Shown piece after piece: positions 23,887 through 32,697 of a DNA stretch of 64,000 nt; positions within the stretch are counted from its first letter, which is position 1, and each line of letters starts with the position of its first letter. The translations under genes and the position numbers were made by a program. The DNA is from DATARH01 sp035534855 (lineage in GTDB: Bacteria; Pseudomonadota; Alphaproteobacteria; ATCC43930; CGMCC-115725). Where the stretch lies: positions 7,245 through 71,244 of the forward strand of contig DATLRD010000060.1 of the NCBI GenBank assembly GCA_035534855.1, read 5' to 3'. The notes beneath the pieces are model-generated. The model saw only the letters and a program-made list of their open reading frames with translations, ran no database searches and was not told where the DNA came from.

Positions 23887-25679
23887 CGTGCGGCTCCGCT
23901 GCCGGCCAGCGCGGCCAACTCGGCGACGCTGTGCCGGTTGGCGAACGCGTTGAAGGTCTCGCCGTCGCGCCGCGCCGATAGATAACTGCGCAGCAGCGCC
24001 TCGACACGCTGCGGCAATTCCGCGGCCGGGATCGATTGAAAAAGCTCGCGCGCCAGCCCGCGCTCGGCAGCGCTGCCGCCGCCGACCACAAGGTGATAGC
24101 CCTCAACCTCGTCGTCGCCGCCGGCATCGACCCTGGCCGCCACCAGCCCGATATCGCCGACGTAATGCTGGGCGCAGGAATTGGGGCAGCCGGTCAGATG
24201 GATGTTGAGCGGGGTGTCGAGCGTGACGCGCGGTTCGAGATGGTGGGCGAGGGCGAGCGCATCGCGCTTGGTGTCGCTCAGCGCGAACTTGCATCCGGCG
24301 TTGCCGGTGCAGGCGACGAGCCCGGCGCGGATCGCGCTGGGGAACACCACAAGGCCGAGTGCCTCGATCTCGGCGACCGCGTCGCCAACGTCCGCATCCG
24401 GAATGTCGGAAATCAGCAGGTTCTGCCACACGGTCAGCCGCATCGTCCCCGAGCCGCGCCGTGCGGCGAGCGAGGCGAGGGCGCGCAGCTGGTCGGCGCC
24501 GAGCCGCGACGCCGGCGCCACGATGCCGATATACGACAGCCCGGGCTGGGCCTGCGGATGGACGCCGACATGCAGGTCGCGCCCGATCGGGCCGCGCGGC
24601 TCGGCGATGTCAGCCGGCGCGAACCGCCACGGAAACGGCAGATAGGCGGAAGCTGCGGCGACCGTCTCGGCCAGCCCCATCCGCTCGATCACGTATCTTA
24701 GCCGCGCGCGTTTGCGGTCGGTGCGGTCGCCCTCTGCGATGAACAGGCGCAGGATCGCGACCCCTGCGGCCACCACCTCGTCGGGGCGCAGCAGGACGCC
24801 GGCATCCTCGGCGAAGCTCCCGTGCCCGGTGATGCCGCCGAGCAGCATGCGGAAGTAGACGCCCTCTTCGACCGCTTTGCCCGGCCCGACCCGGACCGCG
24901 GCAAACCCGATATCGTTAGTGTCTTCGAGCACGCCGATGCGACCGCCGCCGTCGAATGCAATGTTGAACTTGCGCGGCAGGCCGTAGAGCTCGCGATGGT
25001 TGAGGATCAGGTGATGCAGGCTGCGGCACAGCGACCGGGTGTCGATCAGCTCCTGCGGGTCGATTCCGGCGAGCGGGCTCCCGGTGATGTTGCGGATGTT
25101 GTCGGCGCCGGCACCGCGCGAGGTCAGCCCCAACTCCTGCAGCGCGGTCAACACGTCGATCGGGTAGGCCGCGCCGATGCCGCGGATCTGCAGGTTAGCG
25201 CGCGTCGTGACGTCGACCGCGCCTGCGCCGAACCGTTCGGCGATGTCGGCGAGCCCGACGGCCTTGTCGGCTGTCAGGATGCCGCCTGGCAGGCGCAGCC
25301 GCAGCATGAAGGCGTCCTGGTTCGGCGCGACATAAAACAGGCCGTGAAATTTGTGGCGGAACACGTCGGGACCCTTCGGAAACCGCCCGGAAGCGGCGTT
25401 GGCAGCGATCTCGTCCCACATGTCGAAGGGATGCTTTTCGCGCTTGGCGATCTCTTCGGAGACAAGTGCGCCGCCGGCGCGGATCACCCGGTCCTGGGCC
25501 AGCGTGTGCCAGTCGGTCGCGGCGGCCCGCCCGTCTGGCAGACTGCCGCTTGATTGTGCACTGCGATCGGTCGATGCCGACTGTGCGGGCACGTCGATCC
25601 CGCGCCGCCGCGCGATCCCGGAGATAAACCCTTCGAGATATTGCTTCTGCTCTTCGGTGAATTCGGCGTGTTGAGACAT
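23883..25679 (-). CDS. NirA/SirA-family siroheme reductase, probably nitrite reductase
   Basis: The 598-residue enzyme has the 4Fe-4S/siroheme cysteines as C-x5-C (Cys457, Cys463 in ACTGNAGCKFALSDTK) and C-x3-C (Cys498, Cys502 in HLTGCPNSCAQHYVGDIG). TGN-x2-C-x-FA after the first cysteine is the form usual in assimilatory nitrite reductases; sulfite reductases usually read CPALPTC there. It reduces nitrite to ammonia with six electrons, here probably supplied by the coupled flavoprotein rather than ferredoxin. FNT channel genes downstream support nitrite. The start may be ATG 25679 or ATG 25691. Confidence 0.83.
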   Translation of the reverse strand: MSQHAEFTEEQKQYLEGFISGIARRRGIDVPAQSASTDRSAQSSGSLPDGRAAATDWHTLAQDRVIRAGGALVSEEIAKREKHPFDMWDEIAANAASGRFPKGPDVFRHKFHGLFYVAPNQDAFMLRLRLPGGILTADKAVGLADIAERFGAGAVDVTTRANLQIRGIGAAYPIDVLTALQELGLTSRGAGADNIRNITGSPLAGIDPQELIDTRSLCRSLHHLILNHRELYGLPRKFNIAFDGGGRIGVLEDTNDIGFAAVRVGPGKAVEEGVYFRMLLGGITGHGSFAEDAGVLLRPDEVVAAGVAILRLFIAEGDRTDRKRARLRYVIERMGLAETVAAASAYLPFPWRFAPADIAEPRGPIGRDLHVGVHPQAQPGLSYIGIVAPASRLGADQLRALASLAARRGSGTMRLTVWQNLLISDIPDADVGDAVAEIEALGLVVFPSAIRAGLVACTGNAGCKFALSDTKRDALALAHHLEPRVTLDTPLNIHLTGCPNSCAQHYVGDIGLVAARVDAGGDDEVEGYHLVVGGGSAAERGLARELFQSIPAAELPQRVEALLRSYLSARRDGETFNAFANRHSVAELAALAGSGAAR

Positions 25680-25811
25680 CGGGCCGGGCATTGCTCTGCT
25701 GTCGCGTGAGGTGCGATGCAGCAATCGGTGTGCCACTCGCGGCGCGCGGGCTGGCGCCGCGGGGTTCGGGGCGGCATAGTGCGGCGGCCGGGCGCGCTTT
25801 GGAGACCGACG

Positions 25812-26510
25812 ATGCCGATTACGATGTACGACCTTGCCGGGGTCGAGAATGACCGCCGGTTCAGCCCGTTCTGCTGGCGGGCGCGGATGGCGCTGGCCCA
25901 TAAGGGGCTCGCGGTCGAGACCGTGCCATGGCACTTCACCGAAAAGGACAAGCTGCCCTCGCCGAATGACGGCCGGGTGCCGGTCATCGTCGATGGCGGC
26001 ACGGTCGTCCATGATTCGTCGGCGATCGCGGAATACCTCGAAAAACAATACCCGGATCGTCCGCCGCTGTTTGGTGGCGAGGTCGGCCGCGGGCTGACGC
26101 GCTTTGTGCAGAACTGGACCGAGACGGTATTGCAGGTCGGGCTGGTGCGGCTCGTCGTGCTCGACATCCATCGCCATATCGGCCCGGTCGATCAGGCCTA
26201 TTTCCGCCAGTCGCGCGAGGCGCGCTTTGGCGGCGCCACGCTGGAAGAGGTGGTAAAGGATCGCGAAGCGCGCCTTCCGGCGTTTCGTGCCAGCCTCGAC
26301 CCGCTGCGCCGCACCGTCGAACGCCAGGATTTTGTCGCCGGCACCGCGCCCTCCTATGCCGATTACATCGTTTTCGGCGCGTTTCAGTGGGCGCGCGCGA
26401 TCAGTGATTTCGAACTGCTGGCCGCCGACGACCCGGTGCGGGCGTGGCGCGGGCGGATGCTTGATCTTTACGGCGGGCTGGCGCGGAAATCGCCCGGCTA
26501 CGGCGCCTGA
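25812..26510 (+). CDS. Glutathione S-transferase family protein
   Basis: The 232-residue protein has an N-terminal thioredoxin-like GST domain (SPFCWRARMALAHKGL, then GRVPVIVDGGTVVHDSSAIAEYLE with the cis-proline VPV and glutathione-binding Asp-Ser-Ser) and an all-helical C-terminal domain. Substrate is unknown. ATG 25812 follows GGAG by seven bases. Three bases separate it from the CopD-like gene. It is divergent from nirA. Confidence 0.85.
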   Translation: MPITMYDLAGVENDRRFSPFCWRARMALAHKGLAVETVPWHFTEKDKLPSPNDGRVPVIVDGGTVVHDSSAIAEYLEKQYPDRPPLFGGEVGRGLTRFVQNWTETVLQVGLVRLVVLDIHRHIGPVDQAYFRQSREARFGGATLEEVVKDREARLPAFRASLDPLRRTVERQDFVAGTAPSYADYIVFGAFQWARAISDFELLAADDPVRAWRGRMLDLYGGLARKSPGYGA

Positions 26511-26513
26511 GCG

Positions 26514-26990
26514 ATGGGAACAGTTGCCACGATCGCGATCGTCGCGCTGATCGTTCACGTCCTGTCTGCGGTCGTATGGGTCGGCGGGATGTTTTTCGCG
26601 CTGGTCGTGCTGCGGCCGGCGTCTTTCCCGCTGGAAGCGGGCCCGCGCCTCGAGTTATGGGCGCGGACGCTGGGCCGGTTTTTCGCCTGGGTGATCGCCG
26701 CGATCGTGCTCTTGCTGGCGAGCGGGTTTGCGCTGGTGTTCGACGTGTACAGCGGCTTCGCGCGCGCCGGACTTTACGTGCAGCTGATGATGACCCTGGG
26801 CATCATCATGATGCTGTTGTTCTTCCACGTCTATTTCGCGCCGTTTCGGCGCTTTCGCGCGGCGGTCGGGCGGCGCGACTATCCGGTGGCCGCCGCTCAG
26901 CTCAACCAGATCCGCTGGATCGTGACAGTTGGCCTGATCCTCGGCCTGGCGACCGTGGCGATCGGCAGCAGCGGCCGCTATTGGGGCTGA
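26514..26990 (+). CDS. CopD-like integral membrane protein
   Basis: A 158-residue protein with four predicted membrane segments, starting with IVALIVHVLSAVVWVGGMFFALVV, the signature of the CopD/DUF4149-type family (His and Trp-Val-Gly-Gly). Others lie near residues 55-80, 88-108 and 132-150. Some members take part in copper or redox handling, but the function here is not known. It overlaps the convergent hydrolase gene by 13 bases. Confidence 0.72.
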   Translation: MGTVATIAIVALIVHVLSAVVWVGGMFFALVVLRPASFPLEAGPRLELWARTLGRFFAWVIAAIVLLLASGFALVFDVYSGFARAGLYVQLMMTLGIIMMLLFFHVYFAPFRRFRAAVGRRDYPVAAAQLNQIRWIVTVGLILGLATVAIGSSGRYWG

Positions 26991-28201
26991 GCGCTGGCGA
27001 TCGCGCCGCGGTGCGCCAGGATCGCCGGGTCGATCCGGCGCAAATCGGCGGTCAGCTTCGACTTGCCGTCCTGTGATATCCAGGTGACCGCCAGCCCGCC
27101 GGCATCGCGCACCCGAAAGCGAAGGTGGTTCTTGCCGCGCTCGTTGAAGATGTACTCGTCGCGATCGACACGGCCAACCCGCTCGCTCCAGGTCGATGGG
27201 TATTTGTTGTCGATGCTGGGACCGACCGCATAGATTGCCTTGACCCCGTCACCGCTGACCGACTGGACCGCGACCAGCAATTCGCGGCCGTTGGGGTAAA
27301 ACCCGTACCACACCGGCATCGTGCGGAGCCGCGCGTCTGCGGCATCGACCGAGGGGGCCAGCGAACTGCCGGATTCCTTGGCGCCGATTGGCGGCGCCCG
27401 CGTCAGCGCCGGCGGCAGTTTCAACTCGGCGCTCGGGACGATGCCCCATTGCGGCACGCAATCGAAGGCGTGCCGCAGCCCCGCATCGTCGGCGAAATCG
27501 CGGACGCAGCCGCCAAACCGGCGAAGGAACAGGCCGCTCGACGCCGCCCAGTGCCCGGTCAGATAAAACGGCTGGTCGATCACCGCATAGCCGAGCCCGC
27601 GCGCCGCCAGGATCTGGCGCGACCGGTCGCCGCGCCCGCCCGGATCGAAATCATCGTCGTGGAAAAAGAACAGCATGACCCGCGCGGTCTTTATCTGCTG
27701 CAGCAGCGGGTAAAGCCTGACCGCGTTGAGCCGCCAGGCGTCGCTGCCGTCGTTAAACTCGCCGAACGCGGCCGGAGCCGTGGCGATCACCGTGTCGACC
27801 TCGTTCGATTCGTCCGCCGCCATCAGTGACAGAAACCCGCCGAACGACTGCCCGGCGAGCGCCACCTGCCGGTATCCGCGGTGCTTGAGCGCAGCGACAT
27901 AGCCAACCAGGCCTGCGGTGCTGCTGCTCAACGTATCGGCGCGGCGCAGCCGGTCGAACCGCATCACGTCCCACCCGTCGGCGCGCAGCGTCTCGAGATA
28001 GGGTGGGGTGGGCGACTTCGAATCCTCGGTCGCGATCGAGCGGCCGTGGCTCCAGATGATGACGCCCTTTGCCTTGGCGGGGCCGAGCATGGTTTCGTTC
28101 GGGTAGGCGGGATCGAGTCCCATCGCCCGCGCCGGCGCGACGGCGGCGAGCATCAGCCCGAGCGCAAGCGCCGCGAGCCTCGGCACACTCCCCCGGTTCA
28201 T
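26978..28201 (-). CDS. Secreted alpha/beta hydrolase
   Basis: The 407-residue protein has a signal peptide (MNRGSVPRLAALALGLMLAAVAPARA). A hydrolase domain carries the nucleophile elbow ALAGQSFGGFLSL, with FFHDDDFDPGG as a possible acid loop and LTGHWAASSG as a possible histidine loop. The last ~120 residues form an additional beta-rich region (WYGFYPNGRELLVAVQSV). It is probably periplasmic; substrate unknown. An ATG at 28225 is an alternative start but would lengthen the leader. Confidence 0.72.
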   Translation of the reverse strand: MNRGSVPRLAALALGLMLAAVAPARAMGLDPAYPNETMLGPAKAKGVIIWSHGRSIATEDSKSPTPPYLETLRADGWDVMRFDRLRRADTLSSSTAGLVGYVAALKHRGYRQVALAGQSFGGFLSLMAADESNEVDTVIATAPAAFGEFNDGSDAWRLNAVRLYPLLQQIKTARVMLFFFHDDDFDPGGRGDRSRQILAARGLGYAVIDQPFYLTGHWAASSGLFLRRFGGCVRDFADDAGLRHAFDCVPQWGIVPSAELKLPPALTRAPPIGAKESGSSLAPSVDAADARLRTMPVWYGFYPNGRELLVAVQSVSGDGVKAIYAVGPSIDNKYPSTWSERVGRVDRDEYIFNERGKNHLRFRVRDAGGLAVTWISQDGKSKLTADLRRIDPAILAHRGAIASAQPQ

Positions 28202-28333
28202 CACCCCTGCCACCGTCGCGTCCATTCCCCCAGAATGTCCGCTGCGGAGCTAACAACAAGTTGCCGCCGGTGTCACTTCGCCGCGACGACCTGTCGCGTT
28301 ATTGTGGTTGAGCATCGGGGAGGCGGAAAACCT

Positions 28334-28738
28334 ATGCCGGTCGTCTATGTCGCGCGCAGCGTCAAGCTGGGGCGCTGGGCCTCGGATGTCGGGCTCGGCA
28401 AACATGTGTACAAGGTCGGGGTCGGCGACGAGGACCCCAAGGCTCTGGCTGCGGCAGGATGGGCCGGCGAGAGCGACTGGACGATCGTCAAAACCGAGCC
28501 GGTCGAAAACCTCGATGAGCCGGCGGCGCTGGAGCGCCTTGCCGCCAAGGAAAAGATGATCGACCCGCGGTTCTATCCCAAGCTCAAGGGCGCGCTCGGG
28601 GTGTTTCGCCTGACCCAGACGCGCGTGGAAAACCACATCCTGGTGGCGCGCGCGCTGGCCGGCGACAGCGACAGGACCGACCTCAAGCTCAAGCCGGCGG
28701 ATTATGCGGCTTACCTGATTCACAACGCCAAGCGATAG
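28334..28738 (+). CDS. Hypothetical protein, 134 aa
   Basis: I do not recognise this soluble protein. The opening VVYVARSVKLGRWASDVGLGKHVYKVGVGDEDPKAL has the order YV-x(n)-YKVGV that loosely recalls GIY-YIG or T5orf172 nuclease-like domains, but the catalytic Arg and Glu cannot be placed. ATG 28334 is preceded by GGGGAGGCGG. It is convergent with the MoeA/MobA fusion and appears monocistronic. Confidence 0.55.
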   Translation: MPVVYVARSVKLGRWASDVGLGKHVYKVGVGDEDPKALAAAGWAGESDWTIVKTEPVENLDEPAALERLAAKEKMIDPRFYPKLKGALGVFRLTQTRVENHILVARALAGDSDRTDLKLKPADYAAYLIHNAKR

Positions 28739-28775
28739 GGGCGGGCAGGGGAAGCGGCGGCCTCGCCGGGCGAGG

Positions 28776-30431
28776 CTATGCCGCGGGCTTGGTCTTGTTG
28801 CGCAGGGCGGCCAGCGCCTCGGGCGTGTCGATGTCGACAAGCACCGCGTCGCTGTCCATCTCGATTTCGGCGACCAGCTCGGCATGCTCGGCGATCAGCG
28901 CCCGCGCGCCGACATCACCGGCGAGCGCGGCCATCTCGGGAAAGAATCGGCTGGCCCACAGGACCGGGTTGCCGCGTTTGCGGTGCCGCGTCGGCACGAC
29001 GATCGCGCGGCCTTCGAGCGGGTTGAACGCGGCGATCAGGCGGTCGAGGTCGCGCCCGGTGATCTGCGGCATGTCGCCGAGGCAGACCACCACGCCCTCG
29101 ATATCGGCGGGCAGCGCCGCCAGCCCGCGCTTCAGCGAGGTCGAAAGCCCGTCGGCGAAATCGGGGTTGCGCACACGCTCGAGCGGTAATTTGCCGAGCG
29201 CGGCGTCGACGTCGTCGGCCTGGTTGCCGAGCACGGCAACGATCGGCCGCGCCCGCGATGACAGCAGCCGCTGGGCAACGCGCGTCACCATCGGCACGCC
29301 GTCGATCTCGGCGAGCATCTTGTTGGGCCCGCCCATCCGGCTCGACCGCCCGGCGGCCAGCAGGATCGCGGCGATGCGTGGCCCGGGCGGCTTTTTCGCG
29401 GCCGGCCCCGGCCCCGGCTTGACCTCGGCGCCGGCGCGCGGCTGCGGTCGGGTCGGAATTTCCGCCAGCAGGCCGCCGGCCCCCATGCGCATGATGTCGC
29501 CGCGCCCGACCGGCACATCGGCGACGAGCCGCTCGAGCACCCAGTCGAAGCCGTTGACCTTTGGCGAGCGGGCGCAGCCGGGCAGGCCGAGCACCGGGCG
29601 CTCGCCGACCCGGCCGAGCAGCAACAGGTTGCCGGGATCGACCGGCATGCCGAAATGCTCGATCTCGCCGCCGGCGGCGACGATCGCCGCGGGGATTACG
29701 TCGCGCCGGTCGAGAATCGCCGAGGCGCCGTGGATCAGCACCATGTCGGTGCCGTGGGCCAGCGCCTCGCGGATCTGATCGGCCAGTTCGGCGACGGCAT
29801 GGCCGCAGCGCGCCTCGTGGGTCAGGCGGCAGCCGAGCGCGGTGAGGCGCGCCTCGGTCACCCCGTGCGTCTTGTCGAGGATAGATTCCTTGAGGCCGGG
29901 CAGGCGGGTCTGGATCAGCACCACCGATCTAGCCCGGAACGCCGCGACGCGCAGCAGCGCCTCGCTTTCCGCGGCGATCGCCGTGCAGGCCGCGACCGCG
30001 TCGCGCGGTGCGCCGAACGGGATGATCTTGACCGTCGCGACCATCTGGCGCGGCTCGACGATCGAGTACTCCGGCAGGGTGCCGAGGGTCACCGCCTCGT
30101 CGATGAGGTTGAAGCGGTCGAGCCGGGCGCGGTCGAACACCAACAGCCCGCGCGCCGAGGCGTGCAAATTGGCGCGTCCGGTGAACGGGTCGGCGACGGT
30201 AATGTCGGGTCCGGCGACGGCGGCGGCGAGCATCGCGGCGGCCTCGTTCTCGCCGGTGTCACCGGGATCGAGCCGGGCGACGACGATGCGTGCCAGCCCA
30301 GCCTCGGCGATCGCGCGCAGGTCGGCCGCTGACAAGACCCGGCCCTTCTTCAGCGCGGTCCCACCAAGCTTCAGGCTGTGGGCCAGGATCGCGCCCTCGG
30401 CCTCGGCAACCGGGACTTCGCCGAACTGCAT
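28776..30431 (-). CDS. MoeA-like/MobA-like fusion for molybdenum cofactor
   Basis: The 551-residue protein joins a molybdopterin-binding domain (about 1-340; MVLIHGASAILDRRDVIPAAI, VLGLPGCARSPKVNGFDWVLERL) to a nucleotidyltransferase domain (about 352-545; AAILLAAGRSSRMGGPNKMLAEI, VVCLGDMPQITGRDLD). The second half resembles MocA, which makes the cytosine dinucleotide form of the cofactor used by CO-dehydrogenase-like enzymes. Between them is a Pro/Lys-rich linker. It is the last gene of the cox-like operon, 13 bases after xdhC, in keeping with cofactor supply to CoxL. Confidence 0.85.
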   Translation of the reverse strand: MQFGEVPVAEAEGAILAHSLKLGGTALKKGRVLSAADLRAIAEAGLARIVVARLDPGDTGENEAAAMLAAAVAGPDITVADPFTGRANLHASARGLLVFDRARLDRFNLIDEAVTLGTLPEYSIVEPRQMVATVKIIPFGAPRDAVAACTAIAAESEALLRVAAFRARSVVLIQTRLPGLKESILDKTHGVTEARLTALGCRLTHEARCGHAVAELADQIREALAHGTDMVLIHGASAILDRRDVIPAAIVAAGGEIEHFGMPVDPGNLLLLGRVGERPVLGLPGCARSPKVNGFDWVLERLVADVPVGRGDIMRMGAGGLLAEIPTRPQPRAGAEVKPGPGPAAKKPPGPRIAAILLAAGRSSRMGGPNKMLAEIDGVPMVTRVAQRLLSSRARPIVAVLGNQADDVDAALGKLPLERVRNPDFADGLSTSLKRGLAALPADIEGVVVCLGDMPQITGRDLDRLIAAFNPLEGRAIVVPTRHRKRGNPVLWASRFFPEMAALAGDVGARALIAEHAELVAEIEMDSDAVLVDIDTPEALAALRNKTKPAA

Positions 30432-30444
30432 CGCCCGGCCCCGT

Positions 30445-31143
30445 TTATCCCTGGCCGCGCCGCAGGACCTGGGTCATCTCCGCGATGATCGACACGGCGA
30501 TCTCGGCCTGCGACACGGCACCGATGCTGAGCCCGATCGGGGCGTGGATGCGAACGAACTCATTCTCGCCGAAGCCGAACTCGCCCAGCCGTTCGATCCG
30601 CTTGGCGTGGGTCCGCCGCGATCCCAGCGCACCGATATAGAAGCATTCGGAGCGCAGCGCGGCGACCAGCGCCGGGTCGTCGATCTTGGGGTCGTGCGTC
30701 AGGGTGACGACCGCCGAGGCACGATCGGGCTTCAGCCGCTCCAGTGCCTCGTCGGGCCATTCGGTGCAGAGCTCGACACCGGGGAAACGCGCCTCGGTGG
30801 CAAACGAGCCGCGCGGGTCGATCACGATCGGCTTGTAGTCGGTGGCGACCAGCATCGGCACCAGCGGCTGCGCGATATGCACGGCGCCGATCACAAAGCA
30901 GCGGCGCGGCGGGGTGAACACCTCGATCAATACCGAGCCGGCTGGGGTTTCGATCGTCGTGGTGCGCCCGGTGCGCAGAGTCTCGCGCATCGCCGTGCGC
31001 CCGGCCTCGTCGAGATCGAGTTCGCCATCGAAGCCCGCGTCGGTCAGCAGCAGCTGGGCGCCCCCGGGCAGCAGCGTGGCAAGCGCAGCCGAACGCGCGG
31101 TTCGACCTGCTTCCAGCACCGCGTCGAGATAGCGGCCCTTCAT
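30445..31143 (-). CDS. XdhC/CoxI C-terminal Rossmann-domain protein
   Basis: A 232-residue protein matching the C-terminal domain of XdhC/CoxI, the maturation factors that prepare and sulfurate the molybdenum cofactor before insertion. Visible are CFVIGAVHIAQPLVPML (the Rossmann turn), ALERLKPDRASAVVTLTHDPKIDDPAL, ECFYIGALGSRRTHAKRIERL and HAPIGLSIGA. Its ATG overlaps the stop of the N-terminal-domain gene (ATGA), so the two halves of a usually single protein are coupled but separate here. Confidence 0.87.
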   Translation of the reverse strand: MKGRYLDAVLEAGRTARSAALATLLPGGAQLLLTDAGFDGELDLDEAGRTAMRETLRTGRTTTIETPAGSVLIEVFTPPRRCFVIGAVHIAQPLVPMLVATDYKPIVIDPRGSFATEARFPGVELCTEWPDEALERLKPDRASAVVTLTHDPKIDDPALVAALRSECFYIGALGSRRTHAKRIERLGEFGFGENEFVRIHAPIGLSIGAVSQAEIAVSIIAEMTQVLRRGQG

Positions 31144-31460
31144 TCGACGCGCTCGACAAAGATCGCGACCTTGCCGCCGCAAGCCAGCCCGACCTCCCAG
31201 GCCTGGTCGTCGCTGATGCCGAAATCGAGCATTCGCGGCTTGCCGTCGCGGATCACCTCCTGCGCCTCGCCGATCACCGCGCCTTCGACGCAGCCGCCGG
31301 ACACCGAGCCGACAAACGCGCCCGCATCATTGACCACGAGCTTGGCGCCGGGCTGCCGCGGCGACGACCCCCAGGTCTTGACCACGGTCGCCAGCGCGAC
31401 CCCATGCCCTTCGGTGCGCCAGCGCGCCGCCTGGTCGAGGATTTCAGCCGTATCGCTCAT
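31140..31460 (-). CDS. XdhC/CoxI N-terminal domain protein
   Basis: A 106-residue protein equal to the N-terminal half of XdhC: VALATVVKTWGSSPRQPGAKLVV and FVGSVSGGCVEGAVI, with the conserved cysteine of GGCVE thought to take part in sulfur transfer. It overlaps the gene before and after by ATGA. Together with 30445-31143 it makes a complete split XdhC. Confidence 0.87.
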   Translation of the reverse strand: MSDTAEILDQAARWRTEGHGVALATVVKTWGSSPRQPGAKLVVNDAGAFVGSVSGGCVEGAVIGEAQEVIRDGKPRMLDFGISDDQAWEVGLACGGKVAIFVERVE

Positions 31461-32695
31461 TCTTCCCTCAATCCGTAATGGGCCCGCGCCTGTTCCGCGG
31501 CGGTCCGGCGGTGCGCTGCAGAGCTGATCACGTTGACCAGGGCTTCGAGGCTTTCGAGATTATGCACCGGGCGAAACTCGTCGACATAGGGCAGCATCGC
31601 CTTCATCCCTAATGATCTTGGCTCGAACCCCTCGTAGCGCAACAGCGGATTGAGCCAGATCAGCTGACGGCACGAGCGGTGCAGCCGATCCATCTCGTGC
31701 GCGAGGCCGGTGCCGGCGTCGCGGTCGAGCCCATCAGTGATCAACAGCACGACCGCGCCTTGCCCCAGGACGCGGCGCGACCACAGCCGGTTGAACTCGC
31801 CGATGCACTGCCCGATGCGGGTGCCCCCCGACCAATCGGCGACCGCCTCGGCGACGCGGTCGAGCGCCAGATCGACGTCGCGATAGCGCAGGTGCCGGGT
31901 GATGTTGGTGAGCCTTGTGCCGAACACAAAGGTAAAGACGCGGTCGCGATCGTTGGTGATCGAGTGCATGAAATGCAGAAAGACGCGACTGTAGCGGCTC
32001 ATCGAGCCGGAGATGTCGCACAGCACCACCAGCGGCGGCGGGCGGCGCCGCGGGCTCTTGCGCTTCAGCTCGATCATGCCGCCGGAGCGCAATGCCGCAC
32101 GCATCGTCGCCCGCATGTCAGCGCGGGCGCCGCGCGGGTTGCGCACGTAGCGCCGCGTCGGCACCTCGGCGATCGGCAGACGGAGCCGGGCGATCGCCGC
32201 CTTGGCGCGGGCCAATTCGTCGAGCGACATCTTTTCAAAATCCATCCCGCGCAGCTCCTCGCGGTCGGAAAATGTCATCGCCGCGTCGAACTCGACCTCG
32301 GTCTCTTCGACCTCGCGCGCCTGCGGGTTGGGGTTGAGCGCCTCGGCGAGCCGCCGCACCATTTCGTCGCCCGGCTCCTGCGGCAGGTCGACGTTGATCT
32401 CGGGCAGCACCAGCCCAAGCATCTTCTTGAGCAGCTCGGGGTTGCGCCAGAACACGTGAAACGCCTGGTCGAAGATCAGCCGTTGGTCGGGCTGGTTGAC
32501 GAACACGGCGTGCAGCGTCCAATAGAAATCGCGCCGGTCGGTGATGCCGACCGCCTGGACTGCGCTGACCGCGTCAAGCACCTTGCCCGGCCCGACCGGC
32601 AGCCCGGCGGCGCGCAGCACGCGCGCGAAATGCATCAGGTTGGCGACGAGCCGGCCGTCGTGATGTGCTGCCGCGGTCGAGACGGCTTGCGGCAC
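31457..32695 (-). CDS. coxE: VWA-domain protein, CoxE family
   Basis: The 412-residue protein has a C-terminal von Willebrand factor A domain with the metal site DISGSMSRYSRVF (DxSxS) and later LLITDGLDRDAGTG. In Oligotropha CoxE works with the AAA ATPase CoxD to build the CuSMo active site of CO dehydrogenase. Whether this pair does the same for a form II enzyme is unclear. The GTG start at 32695 follows a purine-rich GAGGGG. Confidence 0.88.
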   Translation of the reverse strand: MPQAVSTAAAHHDGRLVANLMHFARVLRAAGLPVGPGKVLDAVSAVQAVGITDRRDFYWTLHAVFVNQPDQRLIFDQAFHVFWRNPELLKKMLGLVLPEINVDLPQEPGDEMVRRLAEALNPNPQAREVEETEVEFDAAMTFSDREELRGMDFEKMSLDELARAKAAIARLRLPIAEVPTRRYVRNPRGARADMRATMRAALRSGGMIELKRKSPRRRPPPLVVLCDISGSMSRYSRVFLHFMHSITNDRDRVFTFVFGTRLTNITRHLRYRDVDLALDRVAEAVADWSGGTRIGQCIGEFNRLWSRRVLGQGAVVLLITDGLDRDAGTGLAHEMDRLHRSCRQLIWLNPLLRYEGFEPRSLGMKAMLPYVDEFRPVHNLESLEALVNVISSAAHRRTAAEQARAHYGLREE

Positions 32696-32697
32696 CC

